A stretch of 5,219 nucleotides of DNA, from contig DLMI01000083.1 of NCBI GenBank assembly GCA_002478145.1, forward strand, positions 1 through 5,219, in the 5' to 3' direction. The stretch comes from Acidobacteria bacterium UBA7540 (GTDB taxonomy: Bacteria; Acidobacteriota; Terriglobia; UBA7540). Under the pieces are notes generated by a model that ran no database searches, had not been told where the DNA came from, and saw nothing but the letters and a program-made list of their open reading frames with translations. This document shows, piece by piece, positions 1 through 5,219 of the stretch; the first letter of the stretch is position 1; each line of letters opens with the position of its first letter. The position numbers and the translations under genes are program-made.

Positions 1-67
1 ATGGGGATTCCGAAGCTGCTGCGCCTCGCCACCTCAACTTGACGCATACCCGGATTTCCTGCTAACC

Positions 68-101
68 TTTCAAGTACTCAGACGTCTATATAGTATGAGG
101 T
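68..101 (+). promoter_or_regulatory. Candidate promoter, operator and RBS of the padR-ADOP operon
   Basis: A -10-like TATAGT (89-94) or TAGTAT (91-96) follows a weak -35-like TTTCAA (68-73). Three short palindromes sit side by side over this stretch: AGTACT (73-78), AGACGTCT (80-87) and CTATATAG (86-93). PadR repressors generally bind AT-rich dyads over their own promoters, so autorepression here is a reasonable inference, not something shown. GAGGT (97-101) lies six bases before the ATG at 108 and is a good ribosome binding site. It supports that start over the out-of-frame ATG at 95. Bases 1-67 show only a possible tail of an upstream reading frame (stop TGA at 40-42) that is too short to identify. 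Confidence 0.45.
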
Positions 102-107
102 CTATGT

Positions 108-437
108 ATGCCCAAGCCCGACTCTCTGCAAGGCTCGCTCGATCTACTGGTATTGAAAATCCTCTCGCGCCGGCCGCGACTGCACGGCTACGCCATCATG
201 ACCGCGATCCAGGGCATGTCCGGCGAGGTGCTTCGAGCGGAGGAAGGCTCACTCTACCCGGCGCTGCACCGGATGGATGAAGAGGGCTGGATTCGCGCCC
301 AATGGATCATCAACGACACCGGGCGGCGGGCGCGCCTGTACGAGCTGACGGCAGCGGGTAAGAAGCAGCTTGCCGCTCAAGAAATGCGCTGGCAGGTGGT
401 AACTGCGGCCGTAAATCGCGTTCTAAGGATGGCCTGA
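108..437 (+). CDS. PadR-family transcriptional regulator, acidobacterial ADOP-associated type
   Basis: This is a 109-residue winged-helix DNA-binding protein, the usual length of the small PadR subfamily that precedes acidobacterial permeases. Family signatures visible are LDLLVLKIL (residues 11-19), HGYAI (26-30), the recognition-helix segment GSLYPALHRM (47-56) followed by GW (60-61), and the wing RRARLYELTAAGKK (73-86). The C-terminal helix (about 88-107) is the short dimerisation helix of this group. The start is fixed by GAGGT at 97-101. Its TGA stop is separated from the permease ATG by a single base, so the two are surely one transcript and probably translationally coupled. The likely role is repression of the operon, including itself, in response to an unknown ligand. 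The family assignment is firm; the effector and target are inferred. Confidence 0.95.
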   Translation: MPKPDSLQGSLDLLVLKILSRRPRLHGYAIMTAIQGMSGEVLRAEEGSLYPALHRMDEEGWIRAQWIINDTGRRARLYELTAAGKKQLAAQEMRWQVVTAAVNRVLRMA

Positions 438-438
438 T

Positions 439-3087
439 ATGTCTTGGTGGTCACGCATTGCCAATGTACTTCGCCCCGATCGTTTGAGCCGCGAGATCGA
501 CGAAGAACTCCAGCTCCATATCGAGGAAGCCATCGCGCAGGGCCGCGACCCGGCGGAAGCGCGGAGAGCGCTTGGCTCGGCGCTGCGCCTGCGCGAAGAG
601 AGCCGTGACCTTCGGCTTGTCGCCTGGCTCGATTCGCTGCGCGCCGACGCCATCTTCGGCTGGCGGCAGGTCATGAAGAATAAGGCGACTTCCGCCGCGG
701 CGATCCTGTCGTTGGCTCTCGGCATCGGGGCGTGCACCTCGGCGTTCCGCTTGATCGACGCCCTGCTGCTACGGCCCTTGCCGGTGTCGGAGCCGGAACA
801 GTTGTACGCCCTGGCTCGCCAAGGAATCGATTTTGATGGAAAGGTCCGAACCGGTGACAGTTGGGCGTATCCCGCGTTCCGACTGATGCGCGCCGCGGTG
901 AAGGATCAAGCCGAGTTGATCGCTCTCTCGTATTCCGAACGGACGGATCTGACCTACGGCTCAGACGCGGAGACGGAAAAAGCATACCGCCAGTACGTTT
1001 CCGGGTGGATGTTCAACTCTTTTGGACTTCGGCCCGCCGCAGGACGGCTATTCACCGAAAGCGACGATTTGAAGCCCGGCGCGCACCCGTACGCCGTGCT
1101 GTCGTACGACTATTGGACAAGCCGCTTCGGACGAGATCCGAAGGTGATCGGACGCACATTCCGAATCGGCAACGACCTCTACGAAATAATTGGTGTCGGC
1201 CCGGAACGCTTCACCGGCACCGAGCCCGGCACGGTAATCGACATCTTCATTCCCACCATGATGCATCCCGCGGTCCAACGTTCAGACGTGTCCTGGATCC
1301 GGACGTTGGCACGGGTGAAGCCCGGAGTAGCCTTGGAACCTCTTCGCGCCAAGCTGGGCGCAATCTCTCGCGCCTTCGAAGAAGATAGGTCAAAAGGCTT
1401 CGGCAATAAACAACTTGCTGAGTTCCTCCTCAGCCTGAGACTATTCCTGGAGCCTGCGGCGGCGGGCATTTCCGATCTCCAGAATGACTACCGGGCTTCG
1501 CTCGTGGCGCTCGGTGTGCTCGTGGGGCTAGTGCTGCTGATTGCCTGCGCCAACGTCGCCAACCTGATGACGGCGCAGGCGGCGTCACGGGCGCGCGAGA
1601 TGGCGCTACGCGTCTCGATTGGCGCCGGACGCGCACGTTTGGTGCAACTGGTGCTGGTCGAAAGCGCCTGGCTGGCCTTCCTCTCCGCCGCCCTCGGCGG
1701 GGTCTTTGCCTGGTGGTCCGCGCCGCTCGTGGTCAGCATGATCAATCCACCCCACAATCCGGCGCGCCTGTTTCTTCCGGCAGACTGGCGGGTGCTGGGG
1801 TTCGGCCTCCTGCTGACCGTCGGGGTAATGTTGCTGTTCGGTCTGGCGCCCGCGCTACGCGCTTCGGCAATCAAGCCGGTGAGCGCGCTCAAAGGCGGAG
1901 AAGACCCACACTCTCGGCGCCGCCTGATGCACGCGCTCATCGCGGTGCAGACGGCCTTCTGTTTTCTGGTGCTTTTCGTTGCCGGCCTGTTCGTGGCTAC
2001 CTTTCAGCGGTTGTCGAACCGGCCCACGGGCTTCTCCCTGGAACGGATTCTCACTCTCGAAACGGTCACGGTGAGCCCACAGCCGCCGGCCTTCTGGGAT
2101 CAGGTGGCGGAACATCTGCGCACGGTGCCAGGTGTGGAAACGGTGGGGCTGGCCAATTCGGTGCTGCTGGGCGGGTGGAGCTGGAGCAATTTCATTTCGG
2201 TCAATGGCGCGCCTCCCAACAATGTTCTGGCTTACTTGCTGCAGGCCTCGCCGGGATGGATTGACGCGATGAAGATTCCCCTCATCGACGGCAGAGACTT
2301 CCGTCCCGCCGACACGTATCCCGGTTTCGCGATCGTTAACCGGACCTTTGCGAAGAGCTATTTCAACGGTGTGGATCCCGTCGGAAAGTCGTTCGAGGTT
2401 GTGTTCAGTGGAAGCACGCGCCTTCGCTTTGAATGCGTGGGCTTGGTTGGGGATGTGACTTACCGCGACATTCGCGGGCCCATCTTGCCCCAAGCCTATT
2501 TCCCATTTCACTCGATCGATGCCAAGGGTGCATTGCAGCCGATAGAACAGGGGACGTTCATCGTGCGCACGTCCAGAGCGAACCCACTCGCGCTGGCGTC
2601 CACCCTGCGCCGGGAAGTGCCGCGCGCGCGGCCCGAATTCCGCGTCAGCAACATCCGCACCCAGACGGAGATTAATCAGTCGCACACCGTCCGCGAGCGG
2701 CTGCTGGCACGACTAGCGTTCTTTTTTGGGGTGGTTGCGTTACTGCTGGCGGGGATTGGCCTCTATGGAGTGCTCGACTACTCCGTGCTCCAACGGCGGC
2801 GCGAAATCGGCATTCGCATGGCGCTGGGCGCCCAAGCCGGCGACATCGCCCGGCGAGTGACCGTGGATGTTTTCTCCATGGTGCTTGGCGGAGCGCTCGC
2901 TGGTCTGGCGCTCGGCTTCGCGGCGGCGCGATATGTCCAGACGCTGCTCTACCAAGTGAAGCCGACCGATCCGAGTATGATGGCGCTTCCCGCACTGACC
3001 ATTCTCGCGGCGGCCTTACTGGCCGCGCTGCCGCCGGTGATCCGCGCCGTGCGAATCGACCCGGCCAAAACGCTGCGCACTGAGTAG
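439..3087 (+). CDS. ADOP-type ABC transporter permease (MacB/FtsX family, duplicated, no cognate ATPase nearby)
   Basis: An 882-residue inner-membrane protein, within the usual 800-900 range for the family. A charged N-terminal prefix (about 1-75, with LSREIDEELQLHIEEAI at 16-32) is typical of acidobacterial permeases. Next come the first membrane segment (about 86-108, ending ALLLRPLPV), a MacB-like periplasmic domain (about 115-345), and a first FtsX unit with membrane segments near 353-375, 405-430 and 451-472 and the coupling motif SRAREMALRVSIGAGR (383-398). A segment near 498-521 opens a second periplasmic domain (about 525-750). A second FtsX unit follows, with segments near 758-780, 812-830 and 850-868, coupling motif QRRREIGIRMALGA (785-798) and the usual end RIDPAKTLR (872-880). 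AAGGA (425-429) is the ribosome binding site. No ATP-binding gene is present in the window, hence 'orphan'. MacB relatives act as mechanotransmitters or exporters; the substrate here is unknown. The frame is intact. Confidence 0.95.
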   Translation: MSWWSRIANVLRPDRLSREIDEELQLHIEEAIAQGRDPAEARRALGSALRLREESRDLRLVAWLDSLRADAIFGWRQVMKNKATSAAAILSLALGIGACTSAFRLIDALLLRPLPVSEPEQLYALARQGIDFDGKVRTGDSWAYPAFRLMRAAVKDQAELIALSYSERTDLTYGSDAETEKAYRQYVSGWMFNSFGLRPAAGRLFTESDDLKPGAHPYAVLSYDYWTSRFGRDPKVIGRTFRIGNDLYEIIGVGPERFTGTEPGTVIDIFIPTMMHPAVQRSDVSWIRTLARVKPGVALEPLRAKLGAISRAFEEDRSKGFGNKQLAEFLLSLRLFLEPAAAGISDLQNDYRASLVALGVLVGLVLLIACANVANLMTAQAASRAREMALRVSIGAGRARLVQLVLVESAWLAFLSAALGGVFAWWSAPLVVSMINPPHNPARLFLPADWRVLGFGLLLTVGVMLLFGLAPALRASAIKPVSALKGGEDPHSRRRLMHALIAVQTAFCFLVLFVAGLFVATFQRLSNRPTGFSLERILTLETVTVSPQPPAFWDQVAEHLRTVPGVETVGLANSVLLGGWSWSNFISVNGAPPNNVLAYLLQASPGWIDAMKIPLIDGRDFRPADTYPGFAIVNRTFAKSYFNGVDPVGKSFEVVFSGSTRLRFECVGLVGDVTYRDIRGPILPQAYFPFHSIDAKGALQPIEQGTFIVRTSRANPLALASTLRREVPRARPEFRVSNIRTQTEINQSHTVRERLLARLAFFFGVVALLLAGIGLYGVLDYSVLQRRREIGIRMALGAQAGDIARRVTVDVFSMVLGGALAGLALGFAAARYVQTLLYQVKPTDPSMMALPALTILAAALLAALPPVIRAVRIDPAKTLRTE

Positions 3088-3142
3088 GCACCCGCTCCAG
3101 CGTGCGCGCCGCCTGGTCCCTGACGGACGGGTCGTTCTGCAT

Positions 3143-3294
3143 GTGCGCATCCGGATACGCGCCGGGGGGCGGTCAGTATTGCTGTTGGGGCCGAGCACTG
3201 GCAAACCGAGACCCTGGGGCAACGTGCGCTCTTGCAATACAAAGATCGTTGTGCCCTCGAACTTTTTCAGCTCGTCGACCAACACGTCTTTTGA
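3143..3294 (-). pseudogene. Possible decayed minus-strand coding remnant of unknown family
   Basis: Read on the minus strand from 3294, an open frame after an in-frame TAA (3297-3295) gives SKDVLVDELKKFEGTTIFV and then QERTLPQGLGLPVLGPNSN. A second frame gives AYPDAHMQNDPSVRDQAART from 3160 onward. The two frames meet at a run of six G on the + strand (3164-3169); one extra base there would join them. The peptides have ordinary amino-acid make-up, unlike the Arg/Pro-rich shadows elsewhere. A third fragment, QASQALQVIK, lies just upstream in another frame. There is no start signal and no early stop; the second frame runs on antisense into the permease gene. I do not recognise the family. This could be chance. 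Confidence 0.2.
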
Positions 3295-3501
3295 TTACTT
3301 GCAGCGCTTGGCTGGCCTGCTACTTGGCAAGGCATTTGTGCGCGAAACGCCTTCACATGGAGAAGAATTCCAGATCACTGATTTACCGTCGGGGAGGGCG
3401 GATCAACTGCAAAGACGGATTGGGAATGAAAAACGCCCTTTGCGGACACTGAAGCGATACACCCGGCATAAGTGTTGGGAAATCTCCTTGTCACCACTGA
3501 A

Positions 3502-3516
3502 CTGGGCATCGCCCAG
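3502..3516. repeat. Short hairpin, 6-bp stem with 3-base loop
   Basis: CTGGGC (3502-3507) and GCCCAG (3511-3516) are perfect reverse complements around ATC. The hairpin lies ten bases before the 24-base palindrome, so the two would form a tandem pair of stems in RNA. There is no following T-run, so a classical Rho-independent terminator is not supported. Confidence 0.45.
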
Positions 3517-3526
3517 GACCGCCGGT

Positions 3527-3550
3527 GGCGCCCCGATGCATCGGGGCGCC
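3527..3550. repeat. Perfect 24-base GC-rich palindrome
   Basis: The two 12-base halves, GGCGCCCCGATG (3527-3538) and CATCGGGGCGCC (3539-3550), are exact reverse complements. As RNA or single-stranded DNA this would fold into a nine-pair stem closed by the loop ATGCAT. No T-run follows, which argues against a plain intrinsic terminator. GC-rich palindromes of this style between genes are often members of dispersed REP-like repeat families; that identity is inference, since only one copy is present here. It might also help end transcription from the permease operon. Confidence 0.6.
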
Positions 3551-3631
3551 CCAACGCTCCGTCATCTGCGCAGAGTGAGGCTAGCCACGCATTGCGACGG
3601 TGCTTGGACGATTTGCGAGACCAGAATGGGG

Positions 3632-3660
3632 TAGACACCCAGTAGCATGCTTGCTAGGCT
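3632..3660 (+). promoter_or_regulatory. Weak candidate promoter for the hydrolase gene
   Basis: TAGACA (3632-3637) matches the -35 consensus at five of six bases, and TAGGCT (3655-3660) matches the -10 at three of six including the key TA and final T, with a 17-base spacer. An inverted repeat, TAGCA-TGCT-TGCTA (3643-3656), fills much of the spacer and could be an operator. The transcript would have a leader of about 120 bases before the ATG at 3786. Promoter consensus in this phylum is poorly defined, so this is tentative. Confidence 0.22.
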
Positions 3661-3785
3661 ATATAGGACATGGGCAGTCTCATCGCCAATCCCCTCGAGT
3701 CAAGATCAACAGATGGCCCTTTGTGTACCGGCCTTCAATCTGTTTCTTCCGATGCTGAATCCCGGCTGAGGCAAGGTGGTGAACC

Positions 3786-4667
3786 ATGAAGGTCAGACTT
3801 TGGGGTGTGCGTGGTACAACGCCGACCCCGGAAAGAGGGAATGGGCGGTACGGCGGCAATACGTCGTGCGTCGAGGTCAGGCTCGACAACGACACCCTCA
3901 TCATCCTGGATTGTGGCAGCGGGCTGAGGGCGCTGGGCAAGAGCATTCTCCGCGAATACGCTGACCGGACGGTCCAGGCTCATATCTTCCTCACGCACTT
4001 CCACTGGGACCACATTCAGGGGATTCCGTTTTTTCTTCCTCTTTACAGAAAGGGCAACACCTTCCTTTTCCACTCCCCTCTGCGTCGAGGGTCCGAGCTA
4101 CAGCACGCCATAGAAGGCCAGATGGGGAATCCCTACTTTCCGGTAGAGATGAGCGCCATGGGAGCAAAGCGCCACTTTCTCGACTTGGAGGAGGGCCCTG
4201 TCAACATTAACGGGGCAGTGATCAGCTCCGCGCCGCTCAATCATCCGCAAGGATGCGCCGGCTACCGGATCGAGGCGGACGGCCGCGTGTTCGTCCTGGC
4301 AACCGACACCGAGCCAGGCTCCCCCATCCACGATCGCGCGGTGCGTGATCTGGCCCAGGATGCCGACCTTCTGTTGTATGACTCCCAATACACGCCTGAC
4401 CAGTTGGAAGGCGAAAAGAAAGGTTGGGGGCACAGCTCATGGCAGGAGGGCGTGCGCATCGCCCAGGAACGAGGCGTGAAGCGGCTGGTGCTGTTCCACC
4501 ACGACCCCGATAGTGATGATGCGTTCGTGGATAGCCTGGTCGCGCAGGCACGGGAGGAGTTCCCTAACACCATGGGAGCCGCCGAAGGTCTCGAATTCTG
4601 CCTCGATACGGGTGAGATAAAACAAGTCGGCGCGTTACCGCGCATCGGCCTCTCTGCCGAGCGCTGA
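3786..4667 (+). CDS. MBL-fold metallo-hydrolase, PhnP / cyclic-phosphodiesterase-like (COG1235 type)
   Basis: A complete 293-residue soluble protein with no signal peptide or membrane segment. The opening KVRLWGVRG followed by RYGGNTSCVEV (21-31) and LDCGSGLR (41-48) is typical of the group. The metal-binding motif HFHWDH (71-76) supplies H71, H73, D75 and H76. Further likely ligands are H153 (LNHPQG), D174 (LATDTE) and H216 or H238/H239 (GHSSW, LFHHDP). The end PDSDDAFVDSL (241-251) is also family-like, and all key residues appear present, so the enzyme should bind two metals and be active. Relatives hydrolyse cyclic or other phosphodiesters; the substrate here cannot be read from sequence. 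AAGGTG (3773-3778), seven bases before the ATG, supports the start. The gene stands alone, with large gaps on both sides, and gives no pathway context. Confidence 0.92.
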   Translation: MKVRLWGVRGTTPTPERGNGRYGGNTSCVEVRLDNDTLIILDCGSGLRALGKSILREYADRTVQAHIFLTHFHWDHIQGIPFFLPLYRKGNTFLFHSPLRRGSELQHAIEGQMGNPYFPVEMSAMGAKRHFLDLEEGPVNINGAVISSAPLNHPQGCAGYRIEADGRVFVLATDTEPGSPIHDRAVRDLAQDADLLLYDSQYTPDQLEGEKKGWGHSSWQEGVRIAQERGVKRLVLFHHDPDSDDAFVDSLVAQAREEFPNTMGAAEGLEFCLDTGEIKQVGALPRIGLSAER

Positions 4668-4913
4668 TATCGCATGGAGTTGCCTCTGCGCCTTTCCGGA
4701 AGGATCCGAGCGGAGGCGGGTAGGCCGGGGTCGGGGCGCATACGTGGATGGCCATGCATGTGCCACCCCCGGCATGGAACTCGCGAAGCCAGTTTTGCTG
4801 CGCGGCGGCCAGATTGCCTTCTGCCGCCTGATTCTCACCGAGGCCGAGCCGTTGCGGCGGGCGCGGTTCCCGAGCAGTCATTAAAACAACAATTTCCCGC
4901 TATCTTCCGGCCG

Positions 4914-4942
4914 TGTTATCATATCAGGGGAGAGTGATAACA
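4914..4942. promoter_or_regulatory. Dyad operator candidate over the antitoxin -10, RBS and start codon
   Basis: TGTTATCA (4914-4921) and TGATAACA (4935-4942) are perfect 8-base inverted repeats with a 13-base spacer; the last base is the A of the start codon. TATCA occurs twice in tandem (4917-4921 and 4922-4926) and once inverted (4935-4939), a half-site layout that suits a ribbon-helix-helix repressor. TATCAT (4917-4922) is a five-of-six -10 match, with a weak -35 near 4893-4899. AGGGGAGAG (4926-4934) is a strong ribosome binding site in the spacer. Autorepression by the antitoxin is the expected behaviour of such operons. A competing reading is an RNA hairpin that hides the start codon. 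Confidence 0.5.
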
Positions 4943-5175
4943 TGCTTCGCACCCAAGTCAGTTTGGACGAGCAGGACTACAAGTTGGCCAAGAAGGAAGC
5001 GGCAGCGTTGGGAATTTCCTTGGCAGAGTACGTTCGCCGGGCGATCCGCAGCGCGCTCCCCATCCCGCGACTGCGGGACCAGCCCAATTGGATGCGCTAT
5101 GCCGGACTGGTCGACTCGGGGAACCCGCAGTCCAGCCAGTCGATTGATGAGATCGTTTATGGCGACAAAGACTGA
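4942..5175 (+). CDS. Ribbon-helix-helix (CopG/VapB-like) antitoxin
   Basis: A 77-residue protein. The N-terminus has the ribbon-helix-helix pattern: beta strand RTQVSLD (3-9), helix A about 11-23 (QDYKLAKKEAAAL), a turn at GIS, and helix B about 26-38 (SLAEYVRRAIRSA). The strand pairs between two subunits and inserts in the DNA groove. The C-terminal tail has WMRYAGLVDSG (50-60) and IDEIVYGDKD (68-77), which is characteristic of antitoxins partnered with PIN-domain toxins and is the part that wraps the toxin. The start is supported by AGGGGAGAG seven bases upstream. The toxin frame begins 17 bases before this gene ends, the usual translational coupling. The role is to neutralise the toxin and to repress the operon. 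The family is clear; the exact VapB subgroup is not. Confidence 0.88.
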   Translation: MLRTQVSLDEQDYKLAKKEAAALGISLAEYVRRAIRSALPIPRLRDQPNWMRYAGLVDSGNPQSSQSIDEIVYGDKD

Positions 5176-5215
5176 GGCTTACGTCGACACTTCCGCCCTA
5201 ATGAGCGTTACATAA
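5159..5215 (+). pseudogene. Truncated PIN-domain toxin (VapC-like), first 18 residues only
   Basis: The reading frame starts with ATG at 5159 (or the in-frame ATG at 5147) and encodes MATKTEAYVDTSALMSVT before TAA at 5213-5215. AYVDTSAL is the standard first strand of PIN-domain ribonucleases and holds the first catalytic Asp (residue 10 from 5159). Family members usually continue for about 120-140 residues with three or four acidic active-site residues, so this fragment cannot be active. The normal sequence is lost after about TSALM, and the last 13 bases of the window become AT-rich. The gene may be interrupted by a mobile element, lost by deletion, or end at a contig edge with low-quality bases. 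The position directly overlapping the antitoxin makes the toxin identity quite safe despite the short length. Confidence 0.7.
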
Positions 5216-5219
5216 TATA

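Larger units (their letters stand above)
3088..3785. other. Intergenic stretch of about 700 bases without a confident gene
   Basis: No reading frame on either strand has both a recognisable product and a ribosome binding site. The longest, on the + strand at 3143-3634, reads as low-information sequence rich in Arg and Ser and lacks family motifs. The part next to the permease (about 3143-3294) gives coding-looking minus-strand peptides in two adjoining frames, described as a possible remnant. The middle (3502-3550) carries two hairpins. The right part (3627-3666) carries small dyads and a weak promoter candidate for the hydrolase gene. No clear intrinsic terminator with a T-run follows the permease stop at 3085-3087. 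Confidence 0.6.

Noticed and set aside
1..42. Short frame starting with ATG at base 1 (MGIPKLLRLATST)
   Set aside because: Thirteen codons cut by the window edge; it may be the tail of an upstream gene, but there is no way to tell.
861..1388. Plus-strand open frame of 175 codons
   Set aside because: Out-of-frame shadow of the permease; Arg-rich and without motifs or a ribosome binding site.
1713..2264. Plus-strand open frame of 183 codons
   Set aside because: Out-of-frame shadow of the permease; composition dominated by Arg, Gly and Ala, no recognisable domain.
1855..2685. Long minus-strand open frame of 276 codons
   Set aside because: It lies wholly inside the permease gene, is rich in Arg, His and Gln as expected for the antisense of GC-rich coding DNA, and shows no family motif.
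3143..3634. Plus-strand open frame of 163 codons in the large gap
   Set aside because: No ribosome binding site, no motif, and it reads straight through both hairpins. It is more likely a chance frame in GC-rich DNA.
4698..4711. TTCCGGAA-centred hairpin after the hydrolase gene as a terminator
   Set aside because: Only a few base pairs of stem and no following T-run; too weak to call a terminator.
4752..4777. CCATGC ... GCATGG inverted repeat between hydrolase and antitoxin genes
   Set aside because: Six-base arms with a 14-base gap are easily found by chance in DNA of this composition and nothing nearby gives it a role.
4564..4881. Minus-strand open frame of 105 codons running from the antitoxin leader region into the hydrolase gene
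   Set aside because: It overlaps the well-supported hydrolase 3' end, lacks a convincing start signal and has no recognisable domain, although its first third is less biased than other shadows.

Overview
The window looks like a piece of an Acidobacteriota chromosome. The main evidence is the first gene pair. A short PadR regulator lies one base upstream of a very large MacB/FtsX-type permease that has no ATPase gene beside it. This is the 'acidobacterial duplicated orphan permease' (ADOP) arrangement, which is strongly amplified in Acidobacteria such as Solibacter/Bryobacter relatives. The DNA is GC-rich throughout and all confident genes are on the + strand. The lineage is inferred from gene families only.

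Layout. Positions 1-107 hold a short leader with a cluster of small palindromes and a plausible promoter and ribosome binding site for padR. Positions 108-3087 are the padR-ADOP operon. Positions 3088-3785 are about 700 bases without a confident gene. They contain a possible decayed minus-strand coding remnant, two neighbouring hairpins (one a perfect 24-base palindrome), and a weak promoter candidate for the next gene. Positions 3786-4667 encode a complete metallo-beta-lactamase-fold hydrolase of the PhnP/cyclic-phosphodiesterase-like type. Positions 4668-4941 are mostly featureless, but end in a dyad that overlaps the likely -10, ribosome binding site and start codon of the next gene. Positions 4942-5175 encode a ribbon-helix-helix antitoxin. 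A PIN-domain (VapC-type) toxin starts inside its 3' end but stops after about 19 codons, four bases before the window ends.

How the parts relate. padR and the permease are almost certainly co-transcribed, with PadR probably repressing the operon. The hydrolase stands alone between two sizeable gaps. The antitoxin and toxin form a normal overlapping toxin-antitoxin operon whose toxin is either broken or cut off where foreign AT-rich sequence begins. I did not find convincing evidence for an undescribed multi-gene system. The points most worth a second look are the toxin break at the right edge, the antitoxin operator, the 24-base palindrome and the possible gene remnant behind the permease.
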